Shown here piece after piece: positions 14,237-20,893 of a stretch of DNA of 20,893 nucleotides. Source of the stretch: a virus; the IMG/VR virus record IMGVR_UViG_3300020469_000319, positions 1 through 20,893 of that record. The stretch is one strand, 5' to 3'. The notes under the pieces are model-generated. The model was given only the letters and a program-made list of their open reading frames with translations, searched no databases and had not been told where the DNA came from. Each line of letters starts with the position of its first letter. Position 1 is the first letter of the stretch. Position numbers and translations under genes: made by a program.

Positions 14237-15192
14237 TAAACACCTCCAGACATTGGTTGATTCATAGCTCTATATATTCCTAAACCTGTTAAGCCTGCAC
14301 CTGTAGCTTGACTTAATAATCCGGGTTGTCTTTGAAATGTAGATACTGTTTGGTCAGGTTTGATTGGAAGACCTTGTAATAAATTACTAAAGAATCCTAA
14401 TTGATTTTGCGTGTAATCTCTTTGACGAGTAAAGTCATCATAACCCATATCTAAACCAGCTTGTCGCATTGCTCTTTCCTGTTCTCCTATTCTACCTAAT
14501 GCACCTATTCTATTTAAAGCATCTTGTTGAGTTAAAGAACCTATATCTGCTAATGAACGACTTCCTGCTATACCGAGTTTATCTCCTGCTTGTCTTAATT
14601 GTTCTTCTTGTAAACCGACTTGTCTTTCTCTGGCAAGTTGTTGCATTGCCATATTAAATGCTCGGTCTTGTCCTTTGCTTTGTATATCATCTAATCTTTG
14701 CCCTAAATTTCTTTCTCTTTCAGATTGCATAATAGCTTCACGATAACCACCTAGTCCTCCAGACTGTGCAGCTTTAGAAGATATTTGGTCGCCCATAATT
14801 TCAGAACCTCTAACAGCTTCTCTTTTAGCAATGTCAGTAACATTTTGTTGATAAGGATTCATGAACTGACCTATACCATCTTCAAAAGATAATCTTTCAT
14901 ATGGATTTATATTTGCTCTTGTGCCAGCTATATCAGATAAATTTGTAGAAGCTTCTGTAAATTGGTCAGGTGTTCCTGCAGTACCAAAGCCTCTTGTCAT
15001 TGCTTGTGATAAAGCTTCATCAGGTCCAAAATCTGCTAATCTTTGTCCACCATAAGGAGTATATCCTTGTAAACTTTCTGACTCACCTCTTTGTAAAAGC
15101 CTATCAAAATAAGGCTGTGCAAAAGCTGGTAGCTTTGTAGAAAAGACTTCTTGTGTTTGTGGAGTTCCTCCTCCGCCCTTAAACTTTCTCAT
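14236..15192 (-). CDS. Internal virion/ejection-type protein (318 aa)
   Basis: ATG 15192 with SD GAGGT. The pattern INPYERLSFEDGIGQFMNPYQQNVTDIAKREA, AAQSGGLGGYREAIMQSERERNLGQRLDDIQSKGQDRAFNMAM (written here in parts, residues about 95-190) is recognisable as a phage core-protein family: MNPYQ..V, then SGGLGG-R, then long helices with repeated Q/R/A. It is strongly helical with glycines, and the C-terminus has a short glycine-hydrophobic stretch. It overlaps the previous gene by 14 bases. Comparable in location to T7 gp14, a membrane-channel ejection protein, but homology is not shown. Confidence 0.62.
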   Translation of the reverse strand: MRKFKGGGGTPQTQEVFSTKLPAFAQPYFDRLLQRGESESLQGYTPYGGQRLADFGPDEALSQAMTRGFGTAGTPDQFTEASTNLSDIAGTRANINPYERLSFEDGIGQFMNPYQQNVTDIAKREAVRGSEIMGDQISSKAAQSGGLGGYREAIMQSERERNLGQRLDDIQSKGQDRAFNMAMQQLARERQVGLQEEQLRQAGDKLGIAGSRSLADIGSLTQQDALNRIGALGRIGEQERAMRQAGLDMGYDDFTRQRDYTQNQLGFFSNLLQGLPIKPDQTVSTFQRQPGLLSQATGAGLTGLGIYRAMNQPMSGGV

Positions 15193-15658
15193 TATTTACC
15201 TCAAAGTTATATTCAAAAAAAACTGCTAATTTTTTCCAATCTTTATTTTTTATCCAATTCCAAAAACCTGCTCTACCTATACCTTCAACACCATCGCAAT
15301 TATCTTTTTTACCAACTACTTCTAATTGTTCAATTAACATTTCTATCCAATCTTCCATATTATTACCTGTTATATGTTCAAGACTTAACATAGTTTTACC
15401 TGTTGGATAAATTATTTTTTGCGTTACAACTATTCCTTTTATTTCAAAAGACCCAGTATCAAAAATAATCCATAGTTTGTGACTACCATTTAAGCAATCA
15501 TAAAATATATCTTCAGGTCTAATGCGACCATTAGAACGCTTGCAAGATTTTTCTAAATATTTTTTAGCTCCTTCCCAAACTAAAACTAACTCATCATTGT
15601 TTACTATAGAAAAATTATATTCTCCTGTAGCTTCATTTTTTAATGCAACATCATTCAT
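15179..15658 (-). CDS. GNAT-fold-like small virion protein, T7 gp13-like position (159 aa)
   Basis: Starts with an ATGA overlap. The layout KLWIIFDTGSFEIKGIVVTQKIIYP, then LSLEHITGNNMEDWIEMLIEQLE and GVEGIGRAGFWNWIKNKDWKKLAVFFEYNF resembles the phage acyltransferase-like family that occupies the place of T7 gp13 (internal virion protein A): beta strands, a G-N/G-x-x-x-W helix, and a terminal GR-G-W-type motif followed by a strand. Whether it binds acetyl-CoA is doubtful; the usual phosphate-binding Q/R-x-x-G-x-G is not clearly present. Probably structural or assembly-related rather than enzymatic. Confidence 0.55.
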   Translation of the reverse strand: MNDVALKNEATGEYNFSIVNNDELVLVWEGAKKYLEKSCKRSNGRIRPEDIFYDCLNGSHKLWIIFDTGSFEIKGIVVTQKIIYPTGKTMLSLEHITGNNMEDWIEMLIEQLEVVGKKDNCDGVEGIGRAGFWNWIKNKDWKKLAVFFEYNFEVNNEKV

Positions 15659-17412
15659 GCTGGTAGCACCTTATTATTGTTAATAGGTTTAGCTTGTTCT
15701 GTAGTTCCATATTTTTCTGTACGAACTCTATCCATCATATTATATAGTTCTTTTGCACCAGCATCAGAACTGCCATCTCCTAACATAGATACTACATCTG
15801 CAGGAACAATAAACTCGTCTTGTGATACAGCTATAGTTTCTTTGCCACCAATATTACCTCTAAGGTCATCATCCATACCGCCATTACCTACACCAGCTAT
15901 TAAGCCTTCGGTTTGTGCGTTAGGTATAAGAGACTGTAAAACTTCTTCTCTTAATGCTAAGTAAGCATCTGTTCCATATTTTTCTACAAACTCTTGTACG
16001 ATGCTATCATCTTCTGTTTCTCCTAAAATAAAAGATTTAGCTTCTTTTATTAGCGGGTCAATAGCTGTGTTGCCACCTGTATTAAATTTACTACTAGCAG
16101 TAATAGGAATACCATTAAGGGTTGTTGGCAAATTGTCTAAAAGACTTTCTTCTTCGAGTTGATTAGGCATAAGAGAAATAGGTTGTAATCCTGCATCATT
16201 AAATGCTGGACCAGCTACAGCAGATTTTTCTAAAAATGCTGGTGGTGCAACGCCTGTATATTTTTGATAAGGGTCAATAGATGCTTGATTTGGGATAGTC
16301 TTATAATTAACATCAAAACCACCCTTGCTAAAGTTATCATAAAAATCTGGCATATTTGTGCCTTCTACTCTTTGCGTTGTGGTTGCATCCATACCATCAG
16401 GCATAATTGTCATAGCTGCTGGGTTTAATGTTTCTGGGTCAAAGTACATAACTTCTGGATTAATACCCGGTATATAATCTCTATTGATTGCATATGGTCT
16501 TCTTTGTCTAGATATTACTTGTGGAGTTTCGGTACTACCGCCTTCAACAAATTGAGTATATCCTCCATTAGAAGAATATAAAGTAGGTTCAGGTCTCATG
16601 TATCTTTCAAACGCTCTATTTTGTTCGTCTTCATATAAACCTTGTGCTAGGTCTTGTTCGTATTGTTCTTGTGCTTGCATCATTCCTAAACCACTACCAC
16701 CTATGCCAATAGGTATATAGGCTGATGGTTGTGCAGCACCTGAAGCTATATTGTCAAATACAGAAGTAAACTTACTAAAGCCTTCTGCTCCAGATGGTGG
16801 AGTAAAAGCTTCTGTAGCAGATGTTAAAAGACTTTTAGAACTTTCTTTCAAAGCTTGGTCTGTTGCTGCTTGTCCTGCTGCTTGTGAAGCTTCAGCAATA
16901 CCTACTTTTGCAGTTTCTGATAAAGCTTCTTTACCTACTTCTTGTGTTAAAGCTTCTGTACCAGCAGAGCCTAATTCTTCTAATGCACTTCCTAAAGCTT
17001 GTTCAGTAAGTTCTTCTGAAGCAGCTTTTGCTGCAGCCTCACTTGTTACTTTTGCAGCAGCTTCTGCACCTTTAGCAGCAGCACCAGCACCTTGAAGTAT
17101 AGAACCAAATCCATACGAAGTAAGACCAGCCAAAAGACCTTTCTTTAAATCTCCTTCTAACAAACCTGTAGCTAGACCTGAACCAAGACCAGCACCTACT
17201 GGTCCACCGAACACACCGCCTACAATACTTGCAGCAATAGGGATTGCATCACGCAAGCCAAATGCTTCAGGCAATCCTGTTTCTGGATTAATAGTCATTT
17301 GACCCATTTGTGCTAACCCAGTAATTTCTGTTGGGTTCATATGTACTAAAGTAGAGTCTCCATATCTTCCTTTAGAAGCTATGTCTCTTACTTGGCTTTG
17401 AATATTATTCAT
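15655..17412 (-). CDS. Glycine/alanine-rich virion protein with VPADVV C-terminal motif (585 aa)
   Basis: ATG 17412 is chosen: SD GAGGA lies six bases before it; an in-frame TTG nine codons upstream has no SD and would overlap the previous gene. Residues about 57-113 are hydrophobic with glycine-zipper spacing (VGGVFGGPVGAGLGSGLATG), and 110-190 form an alanine/glutamate-rich helix-prone tract. The end (511-585) carries GGMDDDLRGNIGG then AVSQDEFIVPADVVSMLGDGS and LYNMMDRVR, a recurring C-terminal motif of phage virion proteins in podovirus late clusters. It may be an internal or tail-associated membrane-interacting protein; the exact role is unknown. Confidence 0.65.
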   Translation of the reverse strand: MNNIQSQVRDIASKGRYGDSTLVHMNPTEITGLAQMGQMTINPETGLPEAFGLRDAIPIAASIVGGVFGGPVGAGLGSGLATGLLEGDLKKGLLAGLTSYGFGSILQGAGAAAKGAEAAAKVTSEAAAKAASEELTEQALGSALEELGSAGTEALTQEVGKEALSETAKVGIAEASQAAGQAATDQALKESSKSLLTSATEAFTPPSGAEGFSKFTSVFDNIASGAAQPSAYIPIGIGGSGLGMMQAQEQYEQDLAQGLYEDEQNRAFERYMRPEPTLYSSNGGYTQFVEGGSTETPQVISRQRRPYAINRDYIPGINPEVMYFDPETLNPAAMTIMPDGMDATTTQRVEGTNMPDFYDNFSKGGFDVNYKTIPNQASIDPYQKYTGVAPPAFLEKSAVAGPAFNDAGLQPISLMPNQLEEESLLDNLPTTLNGIPITASSKFNTGGNTAIDPLIKEAKSFILGETEDDSIVQEFVEKYGTDAYLALREEVLQSLIPNAQTEGLIAGVGNGGMDDDLRGNIGGKETIAVSQDEFIVPADVVSMLGDGSSDAGAKELYNMMDRVRTEKYGTTEQAKPINNNKVLPA

Positions 17413-17413
17413 A

Positions 17414-17749
17414 TTATTCCTCGGATGTTTCACAGCCAAATGCGTTTACGCTTAGATTAGCAGTAGACGCATATGCCCTTATTTTATCAGTTTCATTAAG
17501 TGTTATCCCAATAACTATTGTGTCAGTTGAGTTAGCAGCTAATGATTTGTCATATATTAAATAGTCTTTATTTGCTGTAGATGCGCTTCCAGCAGATACA
17601 GAAATTCTGTATGTTGCAGCGCCTGAATCTCTATTTGCAATCACTAATGAACTTATAGTAGTTTGTGTAGCAGCAGGCACAGTATATAAATCTGTTTCAG
17701 TTGTTGCTGCTGGTGCTATTTGTCCTAATATTTTTATCGTGTCAGACAT
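17414..17749 (-). CDS. Small beta-rich virion protein (111 aa)
   Basis: ATG 17749 with AAGG just upstream; overlaps the previous gene by 8 bases. Sequence DTIKILGQIAPAATTETDLYTVPAATQTTISSLVIANRDSGAATYRISVS (pattern in parts) reads as a strand-rich, threonine/serine/alanine-rich fold, like the small head or tail decoration proteins found beside hub proteins in marine podophages. A single C-terminal Cys. No signal peptide. Function by position and composition only. Confidence 0.6.
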   Translation of the reverse strand: MSDTIKILGQIAPAATTETDLYTVPAATQTTISSLVIANRDSGAATYRISVSAGSASTANKDYLIYDKSLAANSTDTIVIGITLNETDKIRAYASTANLSVNAFGCETSEE

Positions 17750-17948
17750 TACCTTTTGTTCCCATTAATAAAAATTGATGTCGTCTTAATGATTTACTTA
17801 GTGCTGTAGAATTTAGTCCATCTACATTTCCTAAATCATTAAATATATCTTGTATTATTTGCTCTAAAGTTCTTCTTGTTACTAATTCGTTATCTATCGA
17901 ATATTCTGTTTGTGGCAAAGGTAGAGGTGGTGATGATTTAGCTGACAT
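17742..17948 (-). CDS. Short virion-cluster protein (68 aa)
   Basis: Starts at TAATG, coupled to the hub-like gene, with a weak TAGGAAA SD. Has a proline-rich N-terminal stretch (SSPPLPLPQTEY), then VTRRTLEQIIQDIFNDLGNV and a basic C-terminus. Small proteins with a PLP stretch and RR-TLEQ... helix occur between hub and structural genes of marine podophages. Function unknown. Confidence 0.58.
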   Translation of the reverse strand: MSAKSSPPLPLPQTEYSIDNELVTRRTLEQIIQDIFNDLGNVDGLNSTALSKSLRRHQFLLMGTKGNV

Positions 17949-19792
17949 TATTTCCTACCATCAGAACGAATATCAAATCTAGAATCACCTAAACGCCATC
18001 TAAAATTGCCAGAAGTATTTCCTATTTTTAAAGACACTTGTCTTGTTCTACCTCTTGTATTTTGAAACTTTGTTGAAGATGTTAATGCCAAAGTAGATAA
18101 TGTTGATTTACTTTCTGCAGGGTATCTTCTTCCTTGTATGGTTAAATTTACTGTGTCAGAAGCATTGCTTGAATCTATAAATTCTAAATCAGGTATTACT
18201 TTAGAAACAAACATAAAAGATTCACCATCAGGGTCAAGGTCTATATCTGCTGATTCAATGTAAGCACTAAAGTCTGTTCCATCTGCAGTATTGCCAACTT
18301 CATGGTTATATAAATAATTATTTTCTGTATTATCTAGTTTGCCTGTTGCTAAAGGAAAATTTAAAGTAGGAGCTGCGTTCCATGCAGTTCTAGTAAAGCC
18401 ATCAGTAGTTGTGCCAACTGTCCAAACATTTTCAGCGTAATTGTAAGTTACATACTTATCTATTTCATTACTACTTGCGGAAGGATAAAACCAAATAACT
18501 TCATTGTGTTCTTGATTATGACCAGCAAAAATTTTAAAGCTTTGTGATTTATTTATATTACTAAATACATGGTCTAAAACTGTACAAGGTATTCTTTCAA
18601 TATTACCTGTAGCTTTGTAAAAAGCACCATCATCCATAAAGTAAACTTGACCACCAACTGCAACCCCTGCTTTTGGCGCAATCATTCCTATACCTCTGGC
18701 TATTTCATTAAAAGAAAAGTAAAAAGGACTTCCTACAAATCTCATTGAAAATACACTAGCATCAGTAAAAACTAATGTTTCTTGTCTTGTTTGTACTGCA
18801 CCAATAATTTGACTACCTGATGATAACTTAACTCCACCTGCAGAGTTTGTTGCTGATGGTGTCCAATCAACTTTATTTTCAGAATCAGACCATCTTACAA
18901 ATAAAGGGTCTACCACACTACTACCTATTGGATTACAACCTAATGCTAATAAATGTCTGTCTACATCTGAGGTCATAATTTGTAAAGCAGATATAGGACA
19001 ATTACTTGCACCTGCTAAAGAACTAGCTAATACAGCTCTGGTTGCTAAACCATTAGCTTCTTGCCAAACAAATAGAGGTCCACCTCTAGGTACAGCAACT
19101 AAATCTTGTCCAAAATTATCTATGCTCCACAATCTTAATTGACTAAATACTGCAACTGGACTTGTGCTTCCCCATGTACTTGAACCCCATGCACCTGCTC
19201 CCCAACCTGTTCCTGCAACAAACACATCTAAACCTGAACCATATAAATATGTTCCTACTGTACTAGCACCGCCACCACTACCAGAGTGATTAGAAGCTAC
19301 AGCTAAAGTTACTGTGTAAGTGTTAGTTGTAGTAGTTTGTATTTGATATTCTTGATTTAAAACAGCAGCAGTTACATTCCCACCCACAGTAGCAGCACCT
19401 GAAAATATTACAAAATCTCCAGGGTTTGCACCATGTGAAGTGTCATTTACTGTTAAAGATGTAGAACCACTTGCTGCTGTAAAAGTAACATCTCCTGCAG
19501 CAGTTGTATTACCTACAGGCGTAACATCGTAAAAATCATTACCTTCTTGAACATACCATTTAAGATGAGTTCCTAAAGCATTATAGTTTTTAAGAACAGA
19601 TGTTCTGTAAGTATGTATTTCTCTACAACTACCTAGAAAAGAATTCGTTGAATTTTTTGACCAGCCTCCTATTTTTTCAGGTTTACCAAATCTAAATCTA
19701 ATTTTGTCAGAGTCTGTCCATCCTCCTTCATTTGCATATGAAGTTAATTCTTTATTTATTCCGGGTCTAAATTGATATTTTACTAATGCCAT
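17948..19792 (-). CDS. WG-rich hub- or stabilization-like virion protein (614 aa)
   Basis: Strand-rich protein of a phage family beginning YQFRPGINKELTSYANEGGWTDSDKIRFRFGKPEKIGGW (family signature, positions about 5-44 in parts), with a characteristic GTGWGAGAWGSSTWGS block around 196-212. It ends GRTRQVSLKIG-x-T-SGNFRWRLGDSRFDIR around 580-610. An inserted serine/threonine/glycine-rich stretch (about 95-180) looks like an immunoglobulin-like module. Beta-propeller architecture is plausible. In podovirus late clusters this family is annotated as virion or packaged-DNA stabilization protein; I am less sure of the exact role. The start has no clear SD; it abuts the lysozyme stop. Confidence 0.68.
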   Translation of the reverse strand: MALVKYQFRPGINKELTSYANEGGWTDSDKIRFRFGKPEKIGGWSKNSTNSFLGSCREIHTYRTSVLKNYNALGTHLKWYVQEGNDFYDVTPVGNTTAAGDVTFTAASGSTSLTVNDTSHGANPGDFVIFSGAATVGGNVTAAVLNQEYQIQTTTTNTYTVTLAVASNHSGSGGGASTVGTYLYGSGLDVFVAGTGWGAGAWGSSTWGSTSPVAVFSQLRLWSIDNFGQDLVAVPRGGPLFVWQEANGLATRAVLASSLAGASNCPISALQIMTSDVDRHLLALGCNPIGSSVVDPLFVRWSDSENKVDWTPSATNSAGGVKLSSGSQIIGAVQTRQETLVFTDASVFSMRFVGSPFYFSFNEIARGIGMIAPKAGVAVGGQVYFMDDGAFYKATGNIERIPCTVLDHVFSNINKSQSFKIFAGHNQEHNEVIWFYPSASSNEIDKYVTYNYAENVWTVGTTTDGFTRTAWNAAPTLNFPLATGKLDNTENNYLYNHEVGNTADGTDFSAYIESADIDLDPDGESFMFVSKVIPDLEFIDSSNASDTVNLTIQGRRYPAESKSTLSTLALTSSTKFQNTRGRTRQVSLKIGNTSGNFRWRLGDSRFDIRSDGRK

Positions 19793-20236
19793 TTATATTT
19801 CGTGCCAAGGTTCATTTTGAAAAAGCAAAGCTTCTGCTTCTCTTCTTCTTACTAATCCATTAAGAACTTCTCCTCCTGCTTTATTCCATCTTTTAATTTG
19901 ATATGGAACTTCTTCATACATACCTTTATTTAATACTTTTAACAAAGTAGATTCATTTAAGTTAGTTGGTCCTAAATTATAAGTCCAACAAACAAGAGCA
20001 TCGAACTGACATTGTTCTAATTTAACATCTACTAAATCTTCTACATATTGTTCGAACTCTTCTAATTCTATTTTAAGAAATGTTTCTGCTTCTTCTTTAG
20101 ATATTTCCATGCCCTCAAAAACATCTTTGGTATGACCCCAACCTATAGTCCATACACCAACACTATCCTGATAGGCTTTAAGTTCTAAGCCTTCAAACTT
20201 TTTAATAAGAGCAATGCCTTCTTTGGATATTTTCAT
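19793..20236 (-). CDS. GH24 phage lysozyme (endolysin), 147 aa
   Basis: Cleaves peptidoglycan glycan strands to release progeny. The T4-lysozyme triad is visible with correct spacing: E15 (FEG), D24 (AYQD), T30 (VWTIGWGHT), i.e. 9 and 6 residues apart as in T4 E11/D20/T26. Start at ATG 20236 is chosen because GAGGAG lies eight bases upstream; a longer frame from 20296 would overlap the lipoprotein gene and has no such signal. No signal peptide or SAR membrane segment, so release to the periplasm needs a holin, which is not recognisable in this window. Length 147 aa is close to T4 lysozyme (164). Confidence 0.85.
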   Translation of the reverse strand: MKISKEGIALIKKFEGLELKAYQDSVGVWTIGWGHTKDVFEGMEISKEEAETFLKIELEEFEQYVEDLVDVKLEQCQFDALVCWTYNLGPTNLNESTLLKVLNKGMYEEVPYQIKRWNKAGGEVLNGLVRRREAEALLFQNEPWHEI

Positions 20237-20240
20237 TTTC

Positions 20241-20615
20241 TTACTCCTCGTTGGTAGTGACTTTTCTATAGTAGACCACCACTTCTTTAAGCTCATTTAT
20301 ATACCTCTTAAGTTCTTGCATATTGTAAGCCATTAATTCATAGTCAGGAATTGTCATAGCTACAAATACTATACGACCTTCTTCTTTTTCTACTCTCTGT
20401 AAAAACTCATCAACATTTAATTCTGATACTACAAACCAATATGGCTCGTTTAAATCTATCTCTCTCGGCATAACCGGTTGAGCTATAGTTCTTTTAAGAG
20501 GTTTGCTAATTACATCTACTTGTTTAGGAATCAGGCTGCAACTGTAAGCCATCATCGAGACCATCAATAATACGACTATCTGCTTCAATACCTTCAAATA
20601 CTTTTTTAGTTCCAT
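20241..20615 (-). CDS. Lipoprotein, candidate outer-membrane spanin (o-spanin)
   Basis: 124 aa. Basic start (MELKKYLKVLKQ), hydrophobic core 13-24, then A23-Y24-S25-C26, a usable but atypical lipobox (weak at -3). Mature region includes PLKRTIAQPVMPREIDL, then MTIPDYELMAYNMQELKRYINEL, a Y..L..N...L..YI pattern seen in phage lysis lipoproteins. The gene starts inside the 3' end of the inner spanin gene (92-base overlap, another frame), the classic Rz/Rz1 arrangement. SD GAGGG is upstream. It is longer and less proline-rich than lambda Rz1, so the partnership is inferred from layout. Confidence 0.6.
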   Translation of the reverse strand: MELKKYLKVLKQIVVLLMVSMMAYSCSLIPKQVDVISKPLKRTIAQPVMPREIDLNEPYWFVVSELNVDEFLQRVEKEEGRIVFVAMTIPDYELMAYNMQELKRYINELKEVVVYYRKVTTNEE

Positions 20616-20893
20616 TGTTCACCCTCTTTTCTATTAACCCCGGTTTAGCTGCTGCAAGCTTGCTAAGATTGTGTCTTTTAAAAATATCAAGATACCTATT
20701 CATTTCTAGTTGAATTTCTTGATTTCTTGATTGTAGTTCTACTAATCCTCGTGTTTGCATTTCAAAGTCTTGTTGCATACTTTCTATAGCTTCTTTTTGT
20801 TCTTGGTCTCTTAACTCAAAAGCTTTATTTAAAGATTGCAAAGAAGAATTTTGCCAATACAAAAATCCACATATAGAAATCAAAACTGCTATT
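20524..20893 (-). CDS. Rz-like inner-membrane spanin (i-spanin), N-terminus cut by window edge
   Basis: The frame is open through the right edge (IAVLISICGFLYW is part of an N-terminal membrane helix), so the true start lies outside; a TTG at 20883 is internal. After the helix comes a long coiled coil (ELRDQEQKEAIESMQQDFEM; VELQSRNQEIQLEMNRYLDIF), then a conserved RHNLSKLAAAKPGLIEKRVN block and a C-terminal tail. This is the layout of i-spanins: one membrane anchor plus a periplasmic coiled coil that fuses inner and outer membranes with its lipoprotein partner. It is encoded just before the lipoprotein and lysozyme, fitting a lysis cassette. Confidence 0.7.
   Translation of the reverse strand, partial: IAVLISICGFLYWQNSSLQSLNKAFELRDQEQKEAIESMQQDFEMQTRGLVELQSRNQEIQLEMNRYLDIFKRHNLSKLAAAKPGLIEKRVNNGTKKVFEGIEADSRIIDGLDDGLQLQPDS

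Noticed and set aside
17410-17439. TTG 17439 as start of the glycine-rich virion protein
   Set aside because: ATG 17412 has GAGGA six bases upstream and avoids the overlap.
20234-20296. A longer lysozyme start at ATG 20296 adding 20 residues
   Set aside because: No SD, overlap with the lipoprotein gene, and a clear GAGGAG SD before ATG 20236.
1-20893. CRISPR arrays, tRNA or rRNA genes, insertion sequences, integrase
   Set aside because: No regularly spaced repeats, no cloverleaf-like segments and no transposase or integrase motifs were seen in the whole window.

Overview
The window looks like part of the genome of an AT-rich (by eye about one third G+C) short-tailed (podovirus-like) phage, most likely an uncultured marine one. 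This rests on gene content: two convergent gene blocks, a recombination/replication module facing a long lysis-plus-virion module, with tightly packed genes, no tRNA, no rRNA and no host metabolism genes. The host cannot be read from the sequence. The low G+C and the style of the virion proteins (short proteins with the DGEFxVPADVV-type motif, a giant polyvalent ejection protein, a WG-rich hub-like protein) resemble phages of marine Alphaproteobacteria, but that is inference.

Left block, + strand, 1-4446: an early recombination cluster. It begins inside a PD-(D/E)XK/Cas4-type exonuclease (only the C-terminus is present). It continues with a DUF1071-type single-strand annealing protein, a small protein with an SSB-like acidic tail (ending DIDVPF), five or six small unknown genes, a Ref-like HNH nuclease, a PD-(D/E)XK nuclease that may be a Holliday junction resolvase, and three more small unknown genes. 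Together the exonuclease, annealase, ssDNA-binding candidate and two structure-specific nucleases form a plausible complete phage recombination pathway. Genes are coupled by ATGA/TAATG overlaps.

Middle, 4447-4664: the convergent intergenic gap, 218 bases. It holds two diverged 60-bp direct repeats, each centred on the 13-mer AAATATTACTAGT. Exact copies of this 13-mer also occur at 331-343 (other strand), 3221-3233 and 10674-10686 (other strand), with a variant at 2518-2530. I consider this the most unusual non-coding signal here.

Right block, - strand, 20893 down to 4665 (transcribed leftward): lysis genes first (an Rz-like inner-membrane spanin cut by the window edge, an overlapping lipoprotein that may be its outer-membrane partner, a GH24 lysozyme). 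Next come a 614-aa virion protein, two short structural genes and a 585-aa glycine/alanine-rich virion protein with the VPADVV motif. Then follow a GNAT-like 159-aa protein, two internal-virion-type proteins, and finally a 2,719-aa giant polyvalent protein with a zincin metallopeptidase motif (HEVYH) and an LPD38-like C-terminal region. By analogy with T7 gp13-gp16, the last four or five genes are probably internal or ejected proteins that enter the cell with the DNA. Terminase, portal, capsid and polymerase genes are not in the window and presumably lie beyond its ends.
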